A stretch of DNA of 31,535 nucleotides from OFTM10 sp964344055 (GCA_964344055.1 CAYFLT010000059.1:1-31535), one strand, 5' to 3'; counted from the first letter of the stretch, positions 1-8,900 are shown. Translations and numbers: made by a program. The notes: generated by a model not told the origin, from the sequence alone.

Positions 1-32
1 GCTACGACCACCGTGCGTCCACAGTCCTGGTG

Positions 33-1333
33 TCAGTCGATCACCTGACGGCCGTTCACCCACACCGAGGCGATGTCGTCGGGTCCGGCCAGGCGGACGA
101 TCTTCTCGAAGAGCCGGGTGTCGTCATCGACCTCGGACCAGTACCGGATCGCACCACCGGCGCGATCCAGATCGATGGCGACGGCGTCGAAGAGGTGGCC
201 GGGGTCGAGCAGGCCGACCGGCAGGCCGAGGGCGTCGGCTCNNNNNNNNNNNNNNNNNNNNNNNNNNNNTGCGAGCCAGAACGCGGTGACCGTGTCGATC
301 GCAGAATCCGGGACGCCTCGATCCGAGGCTCCCACGGCGGGGTCGACGCCGTCGTCGAGCATCCGCGAAACCGTGACCGCGTCGTGGCACTGCTGGAGCA
401 CCCCGGGCCGTGCACCGCCGGCGATGTCGGTGCCGAGACCGACCCGTACGCCGGCATCCAGGGCTCGCCGAGCCGGGAACACCGCATTGCCGAAATAGGC
501 GTTGGACAGCGGGCAATGGGCGATTCCCGCCCCGCGGCCGGCGATGACGCCCATGTCGGATCCGGAGACGAAATCGGCATGGGCGAGGATCGTGTGTTCC
601 CGGACCAGCCCGAACCGGTCCAGCACCTCGGTGTCGCTGATGCCGTACCGTTCAAACGCGTAGCCATGCTCCCAATCGGATTCCGAGCAATGGGTTTGGA
701 CGCGGACGCCGGTCGACGCAGCCATCTCGCCCATCCCGGCGAGGAGCTCGTCGGTACAGGCCGGCGCGAACCGCGGGGTGAGGATGGGCTCGACGAGACC
801 TCCGGGCCCGAACAGCGATCGGATCTCCTCGAGCGATGCCTCCGAGTCGGCGAGCGCGGCGGCCGCGTCGACGTCGCGGTACCACTCCGGGGTGCCCTCG
901 GGATGATCCATCGCCACCCGGCCGACGAAGGCCCGCTGGCCGTGTGTGGCGCAGGCTCGCGCCAGTTCGATCGTCGCCTCACGGTGGATCGAGGAGTAGT
1001 AGACCGCCGTCGTCGTGCCGTGATGGAGCAGGGTACGAACCAGGTCCGCATAGACGGCGCGGGCGAAGTCGATGTCGGAGAAGCGGGCCTCGCNNNNNNN
1101 NNNTGGGGCCACTGGGGTGCGTGGATGTGCAGGTCGACGAAGCCGGGGAAGAGTACCCAGGTGTCGGGCAGGCGGGTGACCGTCTCGGCGCCGGCGATTG
1201 CCGCATCGGCGGCATCGGTGCCGCCATCGTGCGCTGCGACGATGAGGCCGGAGTCGACCTCGAACACCCGGTCGCCGATCTCGAGCTCATGGCGGTTCGG
1301 GGTCTGCATGACCCGACCAGTGAAGATGTCCAT
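33..1333 (-). CDS. guaD: guanine deaminase (interrupted by two assembly gaps)
   Basis: Zinc amidohydrolase that deaminates guanine to xanthine in purine salvage or breakdown. The N-terminal part reads FPGFVDLHIHAPQWP, whose HxH is the first pair of metal ligands and whose APQ is typical of guanine deaminases. After the gap at 1094-1103 the reading frame changes and continues with EARFSDIDFARAVYADLV, HCSESDWEHG, AHCPLSNAYFGNAVFP and GLGTDIAGG, all guanine-deaminase blocks. The second gap (242-269) keeps the frame. The family normally has roughly 20 residues between APQ.P and the EARF block, so the 10-N run is probably a nominal gap and the frame change an assembly artefact, not a broken gene. 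ATG at 1333 has no clear ribosome site. It lies 25 bases downstream of the MMPL gene on the same strand. Family call is firm; intactness cannot be judged. Confidence 0.88.
242..269. other. assembly gap, 28 N
   Basis: Run of 28 undetermined bases inside the 3' part of the guanine deaminase gene, between codons for AFWLA and ADALGLPVG. Both flanks stay in the same frame, so the stated length may be close to real. Confidence 0.97.
1094..1103. other. assembly gap, 10 N
   Basis: Ten N inside the guanine deaminase gene, just after the HIHAPQWP block. The flanks are in different frames and the family would have about 20 residues here, so the true missing length is probably about 50-70 bases. Confidence 0.95.
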
Positions 1334-1334
1334 C

Positions 1335-1350
1335 GCGTCTGTCTAGACGC
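1335..1350. promoter_or_regulatory. short dyad between MMPL stop and guanine deaminase start
   Basis: GCGTCT-gtct-AGACGC is a perfect 6-bp inverted repeat with a 4-base centre that is itself part of the palindrome GTCTAGAC. It sits in the 25-base gap just upstream of the guanine deaminase ATG (minus strand). It could be a repressor site or a weak hairpin after the MMPL gene; there is no T-tract, so a classical terminator is unlikely. Confidence 0.35.
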
Positions 1351-1358
1351 TGGGCGGA

Positions 1359-3626
1359 TCAGTGCGCGGGTCCCTCGACGTTGAGTCGGGGAACGACTCG
1401 GTCGAGCCATGCCGGCATCCACCAATTGCGGGCCCCGAGAAGCTCCATCGTGGCCGGGACCAGCAACATCCGGACGAGGGTGGCGTCGAGGAATACGGCC
1501 AGTCCCAGACCGGTGCCGAACATCTGGGCCACTCGCATGTCCTCGAGGATGAAGGCACCGAAGACGACGACCATGATCGCGGCCGCTGCGGTGATCACTC
1601 GGGCGGTGGACGCCAGGCCGTCCGCCACTGACTCCACGGCGTCGCCGGTGCGGTCGTACTCCTCCTTGACCCGGGACAGGAGGAAGACCTCGTAGTCCAT
1701 GGAGAGCCCGAACACGATGGCGAACATCATCATCGGGATGAACGGTTCGATGGGTGCCGGTTCGATGGTGGTGATGTCGCTCAACCAGCCCCACTGGAAC
1801 AGGGCGACCACCACGCCGTAGGCCGCGCCGATCGAGAGCAGATTCATCACCACGGCCTTCAAGGGCACGAGTACCGATCGGAAGACCGACATGAGCAGCA
1901 GGAACGAGAGGACCAGCACCGCGGTGAAGAAGATCGGCATGCGGCGAGCGAGGTAGTCGGAGAAGTCGACGCTGGCGGCGGTACTACCGGTGATGTTCAC
2001 CTCGAGACCAGTGCCCTGCACGGCGGAAGGGACCACGTTCTCGCGAAGCCGGCCGATCGTGTCCTCGGTGATGTCGTCCTGGGGCGCGGTGGTGGGGATG
2101 GCCTGGATCAGGAAGGCCCCCGGTGTATCGGGGTCGTTCGGAAAGACGGCGGCGACGGTGGCGACGCCCGGATCGCGTTCGAGCGCAGCGACCAGTGGGT
2201 CGATCCCGGCCGCGTCGGCGGAGGACTCCAGCTCGGCGGTGATGAGCAGTGGCCCGGTAAAGCCCGGGCCGAAGCCCTCGGTGAGAAGGTCGTATGCCTG
2301 GCGGGTGGTGGTCTCCTCGGCGTAGTTGCCCTCGTCGGAGAAGCCGAGTCGGATGCCGAGTAGAGGCAGGGAGAGCACGACCAGGACGAGTGTGCCGATC
2401 CCCCCGAGCAGCCAGGGGTGATGCTGCACGGTGCGGCTCCACTTGTAGGCCGTGGTCTCCCGGATCGGCCGTACCTTCCGGGGTGGGACCTCGGTGGTGA
2501 GGCCGGGCGCGCCCAGAAAGCCGACGATCAGGACGAGGGCGGCTAAGGGGATGAACACCATGATCAGCACGCTCAGACCGAGTCCGGCCCCGAGCAGGGC
2601 GACGGCGACCAGTCCGGCGGCGATGAGGCCGCGATACCGACTCACCTCCAGGCGGTCACCGGCGAAGCCGAGCAGGGCGGGCAGGAGGGTGAGCGAGGCG
2701 GCCATGGTGACCAGGACGGTGGTGGCGGCTGCGACCCCGAGCCCGTTGACGAACTGGAGGCCCATGAGGAGCAGACCGAGGAGGGAGAACACGACGGTGA
2801 TGCCGGCGAACAGAACGGCGCGACCGGCGGTCTCCATGGCGATGACCACCGCCTCCTCCGATGAGCGTCCATTGTGGTGCTCCTCGCGGTACCGGGTGAC
2901 GATGAAGAGGGCGTAATCGATGCCGACGCCGAGGCCGATCATCGTGGCGATGATGGTGGCGAACTCGGGCCCCTTGGAGAGGTTCGACAACAAGATGGTG
3001 GCGGCGAGGCCGCCGCCGACGCCGAATACCGCCACCCCGATCGGGAGTCCCATCGCGAGAACCGAGCCGGTAGCGAGGATGAGCACGACGATGGCGAAGG
3101 CCAGCCCGATGAGTTCGGACTCGGGAGGCTCGAAGACGGCGAGATCCTCACCGCCGATCTCCACCCGCAGTCCATCGATCGGCGGCGCGAGGTCGGCGAT
3201 CTCCTCCCCGAACTCGAAACCGGCTTCAGCGTCCACTTCGGGGTCGATGTCGACGGTGGCGAAGCCGATCGTGCCGTCGGCGTTGATCGCCCCGCGTCGG
3301 CCGGTGTACGGGTCGCCGACGAGGACGTCCTCGATCTCGGCCACCTCTGCGAGCATGCCTTCGATGGCGGCCCTGATCTCGGGGTCTTCGAGCCCGGCCT
3401 CGGCCTCGAAGACGATCTCACCGCTGAGGCCGGTGCCCTGGCCGCCGAAGTGGCGGTCGAGGGCGTCGAATCCGTCGGCGGTCTCGGAGTCGGGTGCCTC
3501 GAAGAAGGCTGCGAAACCCGAGCCGACAACCTGGCCGGCGACGCCGAGCGCAATGACCGAAGCGATCCAGAGTGCGAGGACCTTGCGCCGGTTGAGGAAG
3601 CACCAGCGTCCGATACGAGTGAGCAT
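1359..3626 (-). CDS. MMPL/RND-family membrane transporter
   Basis: Large inner-membrane exporter of the MmpL type, about 755 residues. The pattern is one N-terminal membrane helix (after the basic stretch RWCFLNRRK), a roughly 150-residue extracytoplasmic domain, a bundle of helices, a second outside domain and a second bundle. Both bundles carry the Asp-Tyr pair that relays protons in this family: GVGIDYALFIVTRYREE near residue 227 and FGLSMDYEVFLLSRVKEE near the C-terminus. Substrates of family members include lipids and drugs; the substrate here is unknown. The ATG at 3626 gives the usual MLTRIGRW start; a TTG at 3638, with GGTGGG upstream, would add four residues. The guanine deaminase gene follows on the same strand; whether the two are functionally linked is not shown. 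Confidence 0.9.
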   Translation of the reverse strand: MLTRIGRWCFLNRRKVLALWIASVIALGVAGQVVGSGFAAFFEAPDSETADGFDALDRHFGGQGTGLSGEIVFEAEAGLEDPEIRAAIEGMLAEVAEIEDVLVGDPYTGRRGAINADGTIGFATVDIDPEVDAEAGFEFGEEIADLAPPIDGLRVEIGGEDLAVFEPPESELIGLAFAIVVLILATGSVLAMGLPIGVAVFGVGGGLAATILLSNLSKGPEFATIIATMIGLGVGIDYALFIVTRYREEHHNGRSSEEAVVIAMETAGRAVLFAGITVVFSLLGLLLMGLQFVNGLGVAAATTVLVTMAASLTLLPALLGFAGDRLEVSRYRGLIAAGLVAVALLGAGLGLSVLIMVFIPLAALVLIVGFLGAPGLTTEVPPRKVRPIRETTAYKWSRTVQHHPWLLGGIGTLVLVVLSLPLLGIRLGFSDEGNYAEETTTRQAYDLLTEGFGPGFTGPLLITAELESSADAAGIDPLVAALERDPGVATVAAVFPNDPDTPGAFLIQAIPTTAPQDDITEDTIGRLRENVVPSAVQGTGLEVNITGSTAASVDFSDYLARRMPIFFTAVLVLSFLLLMSVFRSVLVPLKAVVMNLLSIGAAYGVVVALFQWGWLSDITTIEPAPIEPFIPMMMFAIVFGLSMDYEVFLLSRVKEEYDRTGDAVESVADGLASTARVITAAAAIMVVVFGAFILEDMRVAQMFGTGLGLAVFLDATLVRMLLVPATMELLGARNWWMPAWLDRVVPRLNVEGPAH

Positions 3627-3676
3627 CCGGTCAGTCAATCAGCGCCCACCGCCCCGATGAATGCAGTGTGACAGGT

Positions 3677-3720
3677 GACCAGGTCAAACGCCGGGGACAG
3701 GCACCCGTTTGACCTTGGTC
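3677..3720. repeat. palindromic repeat, copy 1
   Basis: The core at 3681-3716 has a perfect 10-bp inverted repeat (AGGTCAAACG / CGTTTGACCT) around the 15-base centre CCGGGGACAGGCACC. The stem can extend outward by GACC/GGTC with one bulged base, covering 3677-3720. A near-identical copy in the same orientation lies at 26286-26322. This copy starts about 28 bases beyond the stop of the last gene of the minus-strand aromatic operon and upstream of the MMPL gene. It could act as an RNA hairpin, a dispersed REP-like element or a recombination footprint. No transposase is nearby. Confidence 0.85.
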
Positions 3721-3747
3721 GTCGCCGGGCCGGAAAAGCCACAGGGG

Positions 3748-4458
3748 TCAGACCTCGAATGCAACAGCGGGGAGCGAGGGGCTGGTGAGTATGTAGGTGT
3801 GGCCGGGCTGGATGTCGAAGGGGGCGGCGAGGCCGCCGGTGAAGACGATCTCCCCGTCGCCCAGCGTCGTGCCCTCTTCGGCGAGGGACCGCTGCAGCCA
3901 GAAGACGGCTTCGTCGGGAGTACCCATGGCGGCGGCACCCACTCCCTGCCTGATCTCGGTGCCGTCGGTGAACTCGATCTCCATGGAGGCTGGATCGAGG
4001 TCGAGCGCCACGAACTCGCCGGTCACCACGCCCGCGCACGAGGAGTTGTCGGCGGTGTTGTCGAGCCAGTCGAAGTCGAAGCTCGGAAACCGGGGATCGA
4101 CGATCTCCAGCCCCAACGCCCACTGGCCGTCTCGGTAGACCAACTCGGGCTCCACCTTCGGGTGCCGATAGCGGCTCAGGTCCAGCGTCCCGTCGACGAT
4201 CTGGCTCGCCCACAGGGTCCCCCAGTTCGGGCGATCGATGCCGAGTGCCTCTCGCATCGGGGCCGACGTCCAACCGAGCTTGTAGCCGATGAGCTCCTCG
4301 CCATCGTCCAGGCGGAGTCGATCGCGGGCGCGCGCGATCGCCCGGGCGTCCTCCCAATCGAACCCCGGATAGCGGCCGGTGAAGAGCGGGGTGGCGTCGC
4401 CCCCGTGCTCGGACTCGCGGAGTTCGCGGGCCAGAGCGACGGGGTCGATGGACGACAT
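3748..4458 (-). CDS. 2-keto-4-pentenoate hydratase / oxalocrotonate decarboxylase family protein (divergent)
   Basis: A 236-residue member of the MhpD superfamily, which contains both 2-oxopent-4-enoate hydratases and 4-oxalocrotonate decarboxylases. Family blocks are visible: LIGYKLGWTSAPM, the metal-site block HPKVEPELVY and LDNTADNSSCAG. It lacks some conserved stretches of the two better members encoded at 19929 and 20936 and is shorter (236 against 259 and 263), so its reaction cannot be assigned. The ATG at 4458 shares one base with the aldolase stop (TGATG), indicating translational coupling. It is the last gene of the catabolic operon. It may act on a substituted dienoate or be a partner subunit; hydratases of this family often work in complex with a decarboxylase. 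Confidence 0.85.
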   Translation of the reverse strand: MSSIDPVALARELRESEHGGDATPLFTGRYPGFDWEDARAIARARDRLRLDDGEELIGYKLGWTSAPMREALGIDRPNWGTLWASQIVDGTLDLSRYRHPKVEPELVYRDGQWALGLEIVDPRFPSFDFDWLDNTADNSSCAGVVTGEFVALDLDPASMEIEFTDGTEIRQGVGAAAMGTPDEAVFWLQRSLAEEGTTLGDGEIVFTGGLAAPFDIQPGHTYILTSPSLPAVAFEV

Positions 4459-5477
4459 CAGCGAGCGGCCAGCTCCGCCGCGATCTGGATGATCTGGTCC
4501 TCTTGGCCGCCGACGAGTTTGCGGTTGCCGCATTCGAGGAGGATGTCGGCGCCGGCGACGTCGTAGCGTTCGGCGGCCCGGTAGGCGTGCTTGAGGAAGC
4601 TGGAGTAGACGCCGGCGTAGCCCATGATGATCGAGAGCCGGTCGAGTACGCATTCGTCGTCCATGATCGGGCGCACGACGTCTTCAGCCGCATCGATCAT
4701 CTTGAGGGTGTCGAGACCGGTGGTGATGCCGAGCTTCTCGGTGACTGCGGCGATGGCTTCACATGCGGTGTTGCCTGAGCCGGCACCGAAGCGGCGGGTG
4801 GAGCCGTCGACCTGCACGGCGCCGGCGCGGATGGCCATGATCGTGTTGGCCAAGGAGAGCGACAGGTTCTCGTGGCCGTGGAAGCCGACCTGGGCGTCGT
4901 CGCCGAGTTCGGCAACGACGGCGGCGACCCGGTCGGAGGCGTCTTCGAGCACCATGGCACCCGCGGAGTCGACGACGTAGACGCATTGGCAGCCGGCGTC
5001 GGCCATGATCCTCGCCTGGGCGGCGAGGGTCTCGGGCGACACGGTGGAGGCCATCATCAAGAAGCCGCCGGTTTCCAGTCCAACTTCGCGGGCGAGGCCG
5101 AAGTGCTGTTCGGAGATGTCGGCTTCGGTGCAATGGGTTGCGATACGTACCACCGAGACACCGAGATCGACGATGGCCTTGATGTCGTCCTTGGTGCCCA
5201 GGCCCGGAAGCATCAACGCCGCGATCTTGGCGTTGGTGGCCTCGTCGACTGCGGCCTTCATCAGCACCCGCTCATCGACCAGGGAATGGCCGTAGTTGTA
5301 CGACGAGCCGCCCAGGCCGTCGCCATGGGTGACCTCGATGACCGGCATTCCGGCGTCGTCGAGGGCCCGGACGATGTCGCGCACGTTCTGCTCGGTGAAC
5401 TGGTGGCGTTTGGCGTGGGACCCGTCGCGCAGGGAGGTGTCGGTGACGCGAACATCGAGGGTGTCGGAGAACGGCAT
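4458..5477 (-). CDS. mhpE: 4-hydroxy-2-oxovalerate aldolase
   Basis: Class II pyruvate aldolase that cleaves 4-hydroxy-2-oxovalerate to pyruvate and acetaldehyde, the last carbon-carbon cleavage of meta-pathways. From the ATG at 5477 the protein has 339 residues, with TDTSLRDGSHAKRH placing Asp18 and His21 at the positions known for DmpG, and the HxH metal block GFHGHENLSLSLAN in the middle. A GTG three bases upstream (5480) is possible, but the ATG gives the canonical numbering and a TGATG junction like the next gene. In the family it forms a channelling complex with acetaldehyde dehydrogenase, which is the gene immediately upstream here. Assignment is firm. Confidence 0.95.
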   Translation of the reverse strand: MPFSDTLDVRVTDTSLRDGSHAKRHQFTEQNVRDIVRALDDAGMPVIEVTHGDGLGGSSYNYGHSLVDERVLMKAAVDEATNAKIAALMLPGLGTKDDIKAIVDLGVSVVRIATHCTEADISEQHFGLAREVGLETGGFLMMASTVSPETLAAQARIMADAGCQCVYVVDSAGAMVLEDASDRVAAVVAELGDDAQVGFHGHENLSLSLANTIMAIRAGAVQVDGSTRRFGAGSGNTACEAIAAVTEKLGITTGLDTLKMIDAAEDVVRPIMDDECVLDRLSIIMGYAGVYSSFLKHAYRAAERYDVAGADILLECGNRKLVGGQEDQIIQIAAELAAR

Positions 5478-6373
5478 CACGCCACCTTCCCGTTGAAGTG
5501 TTCCTTGGCGATCTCTTCGCCGACCTTGGTGGCCGCGGCGGTCATGATGTCGAGGTTCCCCGAGTACGGCGGCAGGAAGTCACCGGCGCCTTCGACCTCG
5601 ACGAAGATCGCCACCCGACCCCGCCCGTCGGGGTGGAACTCGAGATCGAACTGGGGATCGGCCAACAGTCGGTAGCCCGGCACGTAGGTCTGGACCTCGG
5701 TGGCGATCTCCCGGATGGACGCGTCGATCTTGTCGGTGTCGGCACCGGCCGGCAGGGAGCAGTAGATCGTGTCGCGCATGATCAGTGGCGGTTCGGCTGG
5801 ATTGAGAATGATGATCGCCTTGCCCCTCTGGGCACCGCCGATCACCTCCACCGCCTTGGAGGTGGTCCGGGTGAACTCGTCGATGTTCTGGCGCGTCCCC
5901 GGCCCGGCCGACTCCGACGCCACGGTGGCCACGATCTCGGCGTAGTCGACATCGACCACCCGTGACACCGCGTGCACCATCGGGATGGTGGCCTGCCCGC
6001 CACAGGTCACCATGTTCACGTTCCACTCGTCGATGTGCTCCAACAGGTTCGCCGGCGGCACCACGAACGGACCCCGAGCCGCAGGCGTCAGATCCACCGC
6101 CCGAATCCCCGCTTCCTCGTACCGGGGCGCGTTGCGCACGTGCACATAGGCAGACGTGGCCTCGAACACGATGTCGGGCAACTCCGATTGTGCGAGCAGC
6201 CAATCGACGCCCTCGTGCGATGCCTCGAGTCCCTCGTCCGCGGCGCGCTTGAGGCCCTCGGACTCGGGATCGACACCGATCATGTAGCGCGGCTCGAGAT
6301 GCGGCGACCGCATCAACTTGTACATCAGGTCGGTTCCGATGTTGCCGGAACCGACAATGGCGGCAGTGGCCAT
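5477..6373 (-). CDS. mhpF: acetaldehyde dehydrogenase (acetylating)
   Basis: Oxidises acetaldehyde to acetyl-CoA with NAD+ and CoA, taking the product of the aldolase directly. The 298-residue protein has the N-terminal nucleotide site AAIVGSGNIGTDL and the catalytic Cys124 in NMVTCGGQATIPM; length is typical for the MhpF/DmpF family. The start ATG at 6373 has a good ribosome site (AAGGAG, six bases upstream). The stop overlaps the aldolase start by one base (TGATG). It follows livF by 30 bases, so the metabolic genes and transporter genes appear to be one transcription unit. Confidence 0.95.
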   Translation of the reverse strand: MATAAIVGSGNIGTDLMYKLMRSPHLEPRYMIGVDPESEGLKRAADEGLEASHEGVDWLLAQSELPDIVFEATSAYVHVRNAPRYEEAGIRAVDLTPAARGPFVVPPANLLEHIDEWNVNMVTCGGQATIPMVHAVSRVVDVDYAEIVATVASESAGPGTRQNIDEFTRTTSKAVEVIGGAQRGKAIIILNPAEPPLIMRDTIYCSLPAGADTDKIDASIREIATEVQTYVPGYRLLADPQFDLEFHPDGRGRVAIFVEVEGAGDFLPPYSGNLDIMTAAATKVGEEIAKEHFNGKVA

Positions 6374-6403
6374 GGGTGACTCCTTGACGGGAATGGGGGA
6401 GGA

Positions 6404-7126
6404 CTAGGCGTGGGCGGCGGTGGCGCCCAGGTACACGCCGTGGAGGATCTCGGGATGGTCTCGCAGTTCGGCTGCGGACCCGACCCACTCGACACGGCCT
6501 CGATCCAACACGGCGGCGTGTTGGGCCACGCCCAGCGCGACGGTGGCGTACTGCTCGATCAGCAGCACACCGATGCCCTGCTCGGCCACCGCCGAGACCA
6601 CGGGCATCAACCGCTCGACGATGATCGGGGCAAGACCCAGCGACAGCTCGTCGATGAGCAGGAAGTCGGGTTCGGACATCAGGCCTTGGGCGATGGCCAC
6701 CATCTGCTGCTGGCCGCCCGACAACGATCCCGCCAGCCGATCCTCGATACCGGCCAGCTCGGGCAACAGTTCGTAGGTCTGCTCGAGAAGCCCGTCCTCG
6801 CGGTGGTGGTCGAGCACGGCGGCTCGGAGGTTGTCGCGGACGTTCAGCGATCGGAGGACCTGATGGCCCTCGGGAACGGCGGCGAGGCCGGTCCGGCGGA
6901 TCCTCTGAGGCCGCCATCCGGCGACGTCGGTGCCATTGACCCGGACCTGGCCACCCATCAGCTTGGCCCGGCCGGCGAGCCCCAGGACGAGCGAGCTCTT
7001 GCCCGCGCCGTTTGCGCCCAACAGGGCGGTGACCTCACCGGCGGGCACGTCGAGAGAGATGCCGTGGACCACCGGCCGTCCGCCCCGGGCGACGACGAGC
7101 GAGTCGATCTGCAGGCGCCCCGTCAC
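6404..7126 (-). CDS. livF: Liv-type ABC transporter ATP-binding protein (LivF)
   Basis: Cytoplasmic ATPase of a branched-chain-amino-acid-type (HAAT) importer, 240 residues. It shows Walker A LLGANGAGKSS, a canonical signature LSGGQQQMVAIAQGL and Walker B DFLLIDELSLGLAP. The GTG start at 7126 overlaps the livG stop by four bases (GTGA), while the longer open frame upstream is only overlap with livG. It is encoded with livG, livM and livH inside the phenol operon, so its transport substrate is more likely an aromatic or organic acid than an amino acid. The HAAT family includes known aromatic-acid importers. Family is certain, substrate is inferred. Confidence 0.93.
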   Translation of the reverse strand: MTGRLQIDSLVVARGGRPVVHGISLDVPAGEVTALLGANGAGKSSLVLGLAGRAKLMGGQVRVNGTDVAGWRPQRIRRTGLAAVPEGHQVLRSLNVRDNLRAAVLDHHREDGLLEQTYELLPELAGIEDRLAGSLSGGQQQMVAIAQGLMSEPDFLLIDELSLGLAPIIVERLMPVVSAVAEQGIGVLLIEQYATVALGVAQHAAVLDRGRVEWVGSAAELRDHPEILHGVYLGATAAHA

Positions 7127-7845
7127 GAGCCGACTCCGGCGGTCTCGGTGCCGAGGTACGCCTCGACCACCTTCGGATCCGAGAGAACGTCGCCGGTGGA
7201 GCCGGTGGCGACATGGGCCCCGAAGTCGAGAGCGGTGGTGCTGGCACACACCGACTGGATCAGCTCGACGTCGTGGTCGATCAGGATCAGCCAGGCGCCG
7301 GTGCGTTCCTCGATGCCGCACAAGAGTTCGGTGAGGGCCTCGCGCTCGGAACTGCTGATGCCGGCCGCGGGTTCGTCCATCAGGACGAGCCGTGGGTGGC
7401 CGACGAGGGCTCGGGCGATCTCGCACAGGCGACGTTCGTAGGTGGTGAGGGCCCCGGCGAGCCGGTCGGTTCCGGTGAGGCCGACGAGCTCGCAGGCGGC
7501 GTGGGCGGCATCGTGCTTGTGGCCGAACTCGTGGGGGCAGTGGTCGACGGTGACGACGATGTTGTCGAGGGCCGAGAGGTCGTCGGCGAGCTGCACGGTC
7601 TGGAAGGTGCGCCGCAGGCCCCACCGGGCGCGATTCCGAGCGGTCATCGCCATGAGATCGTCACCGAAGGCCACGATTTGGCCAGTGGCACTTCCGACGA
7701 ACCCGCTGAAGGTGTTGAGCAGGGTGGTCTTGCCTGCCCCGTTCGGCCCGATGATGCCGTGGGTGGGGGTGTCGATCGTGAGGCTCAGCCCATCGATCGG
7801 GCGGACGTTGCCGAAGCTGACGCCGATGTCGTGGAGCTCGATCAT
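7123..7845 (-). CDS. livG: Liv-type ABC transporter ATP-binding protein (LivG) with altered signature motif
   Basis: Second ATPase of the importer, 240 residues. Walker A is IIGPNGAGKTTLL, Walker B is RLVLMDEPAAG and the switch histidine is in ILIDHDVELI. The ABC signature, normally like LSYGQQRRLEIARAL, reads LTTYERRLCEIARAL: the usual S/P-Y-G-Q core is replaced by T-T-Y-E, while LivF keeps a normal LSGGQ. The rest of the protein is well conserved, so it is unlikely to be decayed. Start ATG at 7845 overlaps the livM stop (ATGA) and the stop overlaps the livF start (GTGA), showing tight coupling. Confidence 0.92.
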   Translation of the reverse strand: MIELHDIGVSFGNVRPIDGLSLTIDTPTHGIIGPNGAGKTTLLNTFSGFVGSATGQIVAFGDDLMAMTARNRARWGLRRTFQTVQLADDLSALDNIVVTVDHCPHEFGHKHDAAHAACELVGLTGTDRLAGALTTYERRLCEIARALVGHPRLVLMDEPAAGISSSEREALTELLCGIEERTGAWLILIDHDVELIQSVCASTTALDFGAHVATGSTGDVLSDPKVVEAYLGTETAGVGS

Positions 7846-8900
7846 GCGGCCGCCCCCTCGACCTCGTCGGGAACCGACGGTGGTGCGTCGGACGGCGCCG
7901 CTGAGGCATCCGGGCCTCGGAGCTTCGCCCGGAGGAGCCCCCCGATCTTGGCGAGGTCGCCGGCGATCCCGCGAGGAGCGACGGTCAGGTTCAGCATCAG
8001 CGCGGCCCCGGCGATCATGGTGGCGATGTCGCCCGACAGGCCCCGGTCGTCGAGAAAGGCGGGGAAGGCCTTGAAGAGCAGGGCGCCGATGATCCAGCCC
8101 GACCAGTGGTAGGCACCGCCGACGAGCACCAGGGCGAAGAGGATCAGCGAGTCGATCGACTCGAACGACGACGGGCCGAGCTGGTTCAGCTGGCCGGCGA
8201 ACAGGGCGCCGCCGAGCCCGGACAGGAAGGCAGCGAGGATGAACGCCCACGTCTTGTAGAGCACGACGTTGATGCCGGCCGCGTGGGCGGCGCCCTCACT
8301 CTGGGCGATGAGGTGCCACGCTCGACCCGGCTTGGTCTTCTCATGGACGTAGACGAGAGCGAAGGCCAGCACCATCACCATGAGGGTGAGTCGGAAGTAT
8401 GCGGCATCGGTTTCGGCGATGCTCGGCCGGTTCATGCGCTGGAGGTCGCCCGACGCCTGATAGCCGAGGAAGCCCGACCCGCCGTTGGGGAAGCCGGTGG
8501 CGTTGACGATCTCGTCGAACCCGGCCGCCATCATCAGGGTGACCAGCGCCAGGTACAGCCCGCGAACCCGCAGGGCCGGTCCGCTCAACGCAGCGCCGAT
8601 GGCTGCGGTGGTGACGGCACTCAGGATCACGATCAGGAAGAAGGGGATATCGGCGAGGAATTCGAGACGGAGGGCGATCCACCCGCCAACGCCGACGAGG
8701 GCCACCTGAGTGAGGCTGGCGAGGCCGAGCCGGCTGTAGAGAAAGCCGATGCCGGCCGCAGTGATGGCGAACACCAGGGTGGTGGTCCAGGTGGACACCC
8801 AGCGAGCCCCGAACTGGTTCGGCACCCACCAGGCCAGGAAGGCGACGGCCACCACGGTGGCGACCAGGCGGGGGGCGTGTTTGACGAGATTCATGGTCAT
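7842..8900 (-). CDS. livM: Liv-type ABC transporter permease (LivM)
   Basis: Inner-membrane permease, 352 residues, with about eight to ten hydrophobic helices starting at VKHAPRLVATVVAVAFLAWW. The LivM-type block LRVRGLYLALVTLMMAAGF and the cytoplasmic loop ahead of SEGAAHAAGINVVLYK, which contacts the ATPases in this family, are visible. The last 35-40 residues form a Pro/Ala/Asp-rich cytoplasmic tail not needed for the fold. ATG 8900 overlaps the livH stop by four bases. It pairs with LivH to form the channel. Confidence 0.92.
   Translation of the reverse strand: MTMNLVKHAPRLVATVVAVAFLAWWVPNQFGARWVSTWTTTLVFAITAAGIGFLYSRLGLASLTQVALVGVGGWIALRLEFLADIPFFLIVILSAVTTAAIGAALSGPALRVRGLYLALVTLMMAAGFDEIVNATGFPNGGSGFLGYQASGDLQRMNRPSIAETDAAYFRLTLMVMVLAFALVYVHEKTKPGRAWHLIAQSEGAAHAAGINVVLYKTWAFILAAFLSGLGGALFAGQLNQLGPSSFESIDSLILFALVLVGGAYHWSGWIIGALLFKAFPAFLDDRGLSGDIATMIAGAALMLNLTVAPRGIAGDLAKIGGLLRAKLRGPDASAAPSDAPPSVPDEVEGAAA

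Noticed and set aside
1..32. Possible gene fragment at the left edge
   Set aside because: Only 32 bases beyond the guanine deaminase stop; nothing can be recognised.
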